64,000 nt of DNA from NCBI RefSeq assembly GCF_003286085.1, contig NW_020825288.1:17298001-17362000 (forward strand), given 5' to 3'. Both the position numbers and the translations under genes were made by a program. Below the pieces are notes generated by a model. It was not told where the DNA came from. It made no database searches and saw nothing but the letters and a program-made list of their open reading frames with translations. Source of the DNA: Drosophila persimilis (Eukaryota > Arthropoda > Insecta > Diptera > Drosophilidae). Shown here one piece after another: positions 58,551 through 64,000 of this stretch (positions are counted from its first letter, which is position 1; the number at the start of each line of letters is the position of its first letter).

Positions 58551-60658
58551 CTGCAAAATGAAAAGAAAAGAAATCAAATCAGATCAGATCAGATCAGATC
58601 AGCAAGGGGTTTCCAAATTGTATAAGAATGCGCCTTGGCCGTGGAGCAGTGGGCCGGCCGACTGAGGGCAATGATCTGAGAGGCTGCTGCAACTTTCCAC
58701 CTGCCACCTTCCAAATGCAATTCAAGTTTAGACCCCGCTTAAGACCTCTTGGCCATAAAAAAGCGGCAACAAATTATAGAAAACTGCAACAAGCGGCAGC
58801 AAGGTGTTCAATGAACCCAAGGAGAGTGACTCCGAACCGAAGTGGGACTGGCAATCGGAATCGAGTGGGTAATCACAGCAATCATCTGAGACAGCGAATC
58901 GATCGATTGATCGGTTCGGCCATACGCGACTACTATATAGGCTGTTTGTACCCGTACCCGTATGCCTGCTATGCCTTCTGGCTAATTGCTTAGCAACTTT
59001 TACCCAAAAGCCCAAAAATCGAAACTGAAACTGAAAAATGTAGCCAAAAAAGCCAGCAGCCTGGCTCTCATCCATCTACTGTTGCAGAGATGAGCATGGG
59101 ATGAGCTTGGGGGGGCTCTGCCTGGTTACATGGCTTAAGCCCATACATAGGTACATACATAGGTATTGTATGTATGTATGTATGTATGTACAACAACAAT
59201 GTCCATAATGACTGAAAACTATTCAACGTTGAAGAATTCATTAGCAGATTTCACTTTCGCTCATGACGACGACGACGACGACGACTCTGGCAATCGCTTG
59301 TTTCTCTTCTCTTTATTTATTTACCGTAATTTCTACTCGTTCACTTTTTTCTATCCACTCGTCTCTCTTTCGGGGCTTTTGGGGGCTTTCGGGCAGCACT
59401 TCGGCTCTTCGGTATTTCTTGCCTTTTAACTGCGGTTGATTTCTTGTTTTTTTTTTTGTGGCTGGCTGGCTGCACTGCGTCCAAGAAGTCGCTGCCGCCA
59501 CCTTGCCTGGGCCTTCGATGTGAATGTGAATGTGGATGTGGATGTGGGGAGAAAATTGTTTGCCGTTCGTCGAAGTCGAAGTCAAAGTCGAAGCCGGATC
59601 TAAGAAAGAGCTCCAGCTCAACGAAAGGCGGCTGCTTTGATTTTTCTTTGGGACCCCCAGACAAACTATAAAATATTTTTGGTCATTTCAGAGACCATTC
59701 TACAGACTACAGACTGCACGAAAAATGTGATGAAGAATGCAGGGAAGATGCCATCGGGGGCTACTTTCTAAATTTGAGAGGTATGCCCTGCCCCTGTGCC
59801 CTGGGGGTCGACTGGATGCGTCACTCGCCTGTGGAGACTGGTCTATGTCAAGGCAAGGGCCTTAGATTTGGCCAGATTGACATCAATCTTGTGGGATGGT
59901 TGAGCAATTCCCAAGCCCCCATTCGATACGTTTAACAGACTTATAACCTAGCCCAACCCCAAAAAAAGACGCGGCGCGATCGTTAACAGACAAAAATCAG
60001 CAAGAAAACGAAAAAAAGAAAAAAAACATAACAAGCCAAAAAAATATTATTCGCTGGCCAAAAGCAGGCAAACAACGCGCGGCGTCGTCTTGCCAAACAA
60101 CCTCAACCTTCTGCGTTGCTCTACGCGCTACGAGCATGATCGTGACATGCTCAGGTTCCATGCTCCACGTTCCCCCCACAGCCAGCCATAACTGGAGAGG
60201 GGGGGGGGGAGGGAGGGAATCGCTGAGTGGTAGAGCGCTCACAAAAGTTTCACTTTCTTTGCAACAAGTTTTGTGCGTCTGCGCATACAGGCATGCCCCG
60301 TACCCATACCCATATGTGTGCGTGAGTGTGTGTGTGTGTGTGTGTGTCTCTGAGGTTGGCTTCTTTCGGTTTCTACTTTCCGTTTGCGCCCTTTTATGTA
60401 ACCCAAATCCTCGCAGCAGCAGCAGCAGCTCTTCCTCTTGCTCTTGCTCTTGTGCTGTGGATGCTGCGGTGGCCACCGCTGCTTCTTTGGCAGACAACAA
60501 CCCAATGGGTCTGTGTCTTGGCAGAGTGGCTATCAGGGGGCTACAGCAAGCAGAAGAAACAACGTTTACCGTTAGTTTCTCTTTTGGCCTATATTTTGAC
60601 GAAGCGAAGCCACAGTCGTCGTCACCGTCAGCGTCGACGTTGAATGGTTGTTGTAGCC

Positions 60659-60660
<2 letters not shown>

Positions 60661-60692
<32 letters not shown>

Positions 60693-60694
60693 GC
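60661..60694. repeat. GTT trinucleotide repeat
   Basis: About 11 tandem TTG/GTT units. They cause long but spurious Leu and Asn frames on the two strands. Confidence 0.85.
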
Positions 60695-62507
60695 ATGCTG
60701 ATGGGTTCTTTATCTCTCTTTCTCCAACTCTATCTTTCACAGTGTGTCTGATTGTGTGCTCTGTGCCCACTTCCGTTTTGGAGGAGCAGAGCACTTTCGT
60801 GGGTCGAGAACCGGTTCTATTTTTACGCCACGGAACTGCAATTCCCATAGAAATACTACGCTTTTCGGGGGATCGCCCACATATCATTCGTAGAGGAACG
60901 GTTAAGGGGAGGAAGCTTTAAACATGATTCTGAATCGTTTTTTTTTGGTGTTCCAATCACGTCGTTGCCTTTATAATTGGCGGCCGCCGACTGATAGAAT
61001 TCCATGTTTTATTGCCTTGGACTATGGCTACTTAGAATGGCTGATGATGGCTGGATGGCTGATGATGGCTGGATGGCTGATGATGGCTGGATGGCTGAAT
61101 GGTTTGTTGGTAAGCTTCTTTGGGGCCCGGTTTCCATTGTGTCTCCGGCTCTGGCTCCGTCTCTGGCTCTCTGTGCTGCGGTTCGTTTCGTTTCGCTTGC
61201 TTTCTTTTTGCCACGCTTATTTGGCTTCTTGCACTTTTCTTTTTCTTTCACTCGGGCGCAGAGCAGAGCCAGAGCCTCGTACCTCGTATAGAAACGTAAA
61301 TTGTGAAGGCTTCTTGCTTAATTCTTTGTTTGTTTGATTAAACGTGGAATTGTTAACCGTGACGTTTCGTTTTTTTCGTTTTACTTCTCTTCTTTTCTTT
61401 CATTCTTTCTTTTTGGTTTGCATCTCTCCTCTTTGCGTGAGAATTTCTAATTGGGTCAGGATTTGTGTAGGTTTCTTCTTGGTTCTTCTGCTCTCTCTCT
61501 CTATCTCTCTCTCTCTCTCTTTCTGGCTGCCTGCATGCCATACAACGTTGCAGGCAGGCTGAAATTAATGAAGCATTTGACGTGCCCTACTCTCGATCAG
61601 CTCTCCGTACTGAAAGTGATCTTCGGGAGAATGGAACTGGCTTCGATTCAATGGCATGGTACTCGAATTCCACTTGAGATTGGGATTGAGATATGGGCAT
61701 TTCGTGCGACATTGATTGATGGGGAGATGGGGGGGACACAGTGCTTTTCAGAATAATTGTTGGACTTTTACCTTTGAAAACTCAAGCTGAACTTCAAAAC
61801 CTCTGCCTGGAAAAATGCCATTCCTTAAACGAATGCAGGAATTCCTATGGGTATGGAGCCCCAACTTGGGCATTGATATGGTAACCCGATCTCCATGCCG
61901 AATCCCAAAGAAATTGTAGCCCGAGCATGAGGCGGCTTTCCCAGCTTAGTTTTCTTTTACTGCTGCTGCTGCTGGTGCTGGTGCTGCATTTCCTTTTCCT
62001 TCGCTTCGGTTCGGTTTGGTGTTTTCTCTCCAGCAGCCAGCATTGAAAATGCGCATACGCCCCATACGCCAGCTCCCAGCTCGAGCTTCAGCTGCAAGTC
62101 ATCGACCAGGCAGCCAAGCAGCCAAGCAGCAAAGCAGCCAACGGCAACCTAGCGAGTGGAGTGCCATTTAATTCTTGGCTTTTACTTTCTCCCAAATGAT
62201 GCACAAATGAGTCTGGAGAGGCAAAGCGAAACGGCAAAGAAAATACGAGCGGCACTCTTGTTTATTATGATATTTTCAAAAGAAAAGTCAGAGCTAGAAG
62301 AAAGTCCCGAGAGTCGACACAAAAGACAAAAGTCAAAAGTTGCTAATAGGCTGGAAAAATTCGCTGGAAAATGGCTGCAAAATAGATGATATAAAACCGA
62401 AAACTGAGCAGCAAAGCGGCGGTGGAGCGGTGGAGCGGATTAACTTGTTGTTGGGGAATTTTCTTTTGCCAGCGGACTTTTCTCTTTGTGTTGCTGCTTT
62501 TCCAATT

Positions 62508-62538
<31 letters not shown>

Positions 62539-63438
62539 AGTTGCAGTTGCAGTTGAATGTACGCTAACCGACAGTGGAGTGGAAATTCCGCACCACATAT
62601 AATCATGACCAGCCAACGTCATGATCATGATTATCATCGTCATCATAACGAGCCACATCATGGCTGGCAATCATCGTCATTATCATGGACATCACATCGT
62701 CAGAAGTAATTTAGGAAAAATCATTTCTTTCATTTTTCTTTCTTTCTTTTTTATGCCCTCCACTTTGTGCATTTCTCTGGCTGGTTTGGCTTTGGGAAAA
62801 TTTTCGCTGAACTTTTCATGCATGCAGCATCGAGTCGAGTCCCCGTAGAAGCGAACAAATTTTGTGGTAATCTCATTGTTTGCGAGAAGGTTTATGAACC
62901 TTTACAAAAAGATTTTCTTTTCGCCCCTCTCTTTGATGTTTGTCATGCACTTGATACTCTGTTGCCTGCCGCATATTTTCTACAAAAGTCTCTGGCTTTT
63001 CGAAAGTGCAACAGCGATTTGTGGCAACAGCAAACATTTACCATTTACCATTTACCATTTACCAATGAACATTTGCCTGTTTGCATTTTCTAATTGCTGT
63101 TATGATTTAACGGACTGCTAATGAGGGGAAGAGCGAAAATCACTTTTGATTTCAGCAATCTCAGAGTCCAGCTCCTCCCCATTAATATTCTTATCATGGC
63201 GGGGCATATCATTGGCACAGCCAACGCTAACTGTAGGCGAGTATATAGACAGACATATATATAGTATCTACCTGATTCAAGAGCTGTCGGCTTGCCGTTC
63301 GGGCTCGGGTTCGGTTCGGCTCACATGAGAAACTTTCACTTTGCGCCGTCAGAAGCAACAGCAAAAGCGAAGCAACAATAAAAACCCAAAGCTCTAATGT
63401 TAATGTAAATAGCGGTAAGAGCCGCCAACCCGTACACC

Positions 63439-63441
<3 letters not shown>

Positions 63442-63474
<33 letters not shown>
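63442..63474. repeat. CA dinucleotide repeat
   Basis: About 16 CA units, among the longest dinucleotide runs in the window. Non-coding. Confidence 0.85.
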
Positions 63475-63476
<2 letters not shown>

Positions 63477-64000
63477 TACACATACGCATAGCATTACGTG
63501 CTTGAGATACGTCAGAGCAGATAGATACTCTCGTTTATTGAAACAAAGAAAGAAAAAAGAAAAGAAACCCCAAACAGATGCATTCAAATGCCAAATCATT
63601 TATTAAAAAAACTACTATGGTTGGCCCAACTTCAAGAGAAATACAATAATAATAAAAATCAAATTAAATTGCGGCATCTTACATAAAAAAAAAAAAAACT
63701 TAACCTTCCCCACACACGAAACCCACAAAATGGTTTCATATATATTTTTTTTTTTTTCGTTTTTCTCTCTGGGTTTTTTTGCGCCCTCGCCCTCGCTCCT
63801 ACCACAATTATCCACTCGAAATGTGGAATGACTTGTACTTAATCATAAATATTCGTATATGTATTCGAAATTAGTTTGGTAACTTTCTATCGTTATTGGA
63901 CAGGCGACTGCTATTACTCATCTGTATAAGTCTGTTGTCCCGATTGGATCTCTCAGCATCTCTTCAATTTCTGGGTCACTTCTTTTTGCCTATTATTCAA

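Larger units (their letters stand above)
58551..64000. other. Upstream intron or flank of the BTB gene; simple repeats, no gene seen
   Basis: I find no exon with domain support. Simple-sequence blocks include a GATCA repeat (58580-58602), GTAT (59166-59190), GACGAC (59266-59284), a G run (60198-60213), GT (60325-60348), GTT (60661-60694), CT (61490-61522), GCTGTT (62506-62540) and CA (63442-63474). The missing first exon of the BTB gene is either here or beyond the window. Confidence 0.45.

Noticed and set aside
60225..60300. tRNA gene
   Set aside because: Only an A-box-like string is present. There is no GGTTCGANTCC B box and no cloverleaf could be traced.
59997..60921. Long overlapping open frames on both strands (296 and 261 codons)
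   Set aside because: They depend on GTT, GT and CAG simple repeats, have no domain and no conserved motif, and oppose each other. They are chance frames.

Overview
The window is nuclear DNA of a Drosophila, most likely not D. melanogaster. Three observations support this. The genes carry many short (51-65 nt) introns. The flanks hold AT-rich non-coding DNA with abundant CA/GA/CAG microsatellites. Four unmistakable fly loci are present: RIM-binding protein, Ataxin-2, an SLC26/SulP anion transporter and the mir-2c/mir-13a/mir-13b-1 cluster. From memory, Atx2 and this microRNA cluster lie near 88F on chromosome arm 3R (Muller E) in D. melanogaster, so the block looks syntenic. The species group is not fixed by anything I can read.

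Layout. Positions 1-1.25 kb are AT-rich and look like the 3' tail of an upstream plus-strand transcript. From about 1.6 kb to 32-34 kb the plus strand carries Rbp (RIM-binding protein). Leader exons come first, then 19 coding exons at 8.36-31.78 kb encode about 1,821 residues: an N-terminal coiled coil, SH3-I, three FN3 domains, SH3-II and SH3-III, with long Gln/Met/Gly-rich linkers. Two sets of minus-strand genes are nested in Rbp introns. One is a single-exon FGFR1OP2/SIKE-like gene (9.2-9.9 kb). The other is a tandem array of four two-exon genes for small secreted six-cysteine proteins plus one decayed copy (13.8-17.3 kb), placed in the intron that interrupts the first SH3 domain.

From 34.8 to 37.1 kb the minus strand encodes a six-exon SLC26/SulP transporter with a C-terminal STAS domain. 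Positions 37-41 kb are mostly intergenic, with two orphan promoter-like modules and INE-1-like debris. Ataxin-2 runs on the plus strand from 41.5 to 47.5 kb in five coding exons: Lsm, LsmAD, polyQ tracts and PAM2. The first intron carries a small inverted-repeat (MITE-like) element. At 49.3-49.8 kb the minus strand holds the miR-2 family cluster. Around 53.2-54.0 kb there is an unrecognised, frame-disrupted minus-strand gene remnant. From 55.3 to 58.55 kb the minus strand encodes a Myb/SANT-like plus BTB nuclear protein whose first exon is not found. The rest, to 64 kb, appears to be its upstream intron or flank and is simple-repeat rich.

How they work together: this is a eukaryotic neighbourhood, not an operon. 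Rbp (presynaptic active zone), Atx2 (RNA-binding translation regulator), the miR-2/13 microRNAs and the BTB factor are independently controlled. The nested secreted genes and the FGOP2-like gene look like lineage-specific tenants of Rbp introns. All exon boundaries are read from splice signals and reading-frame continuity; there are no transcript data.
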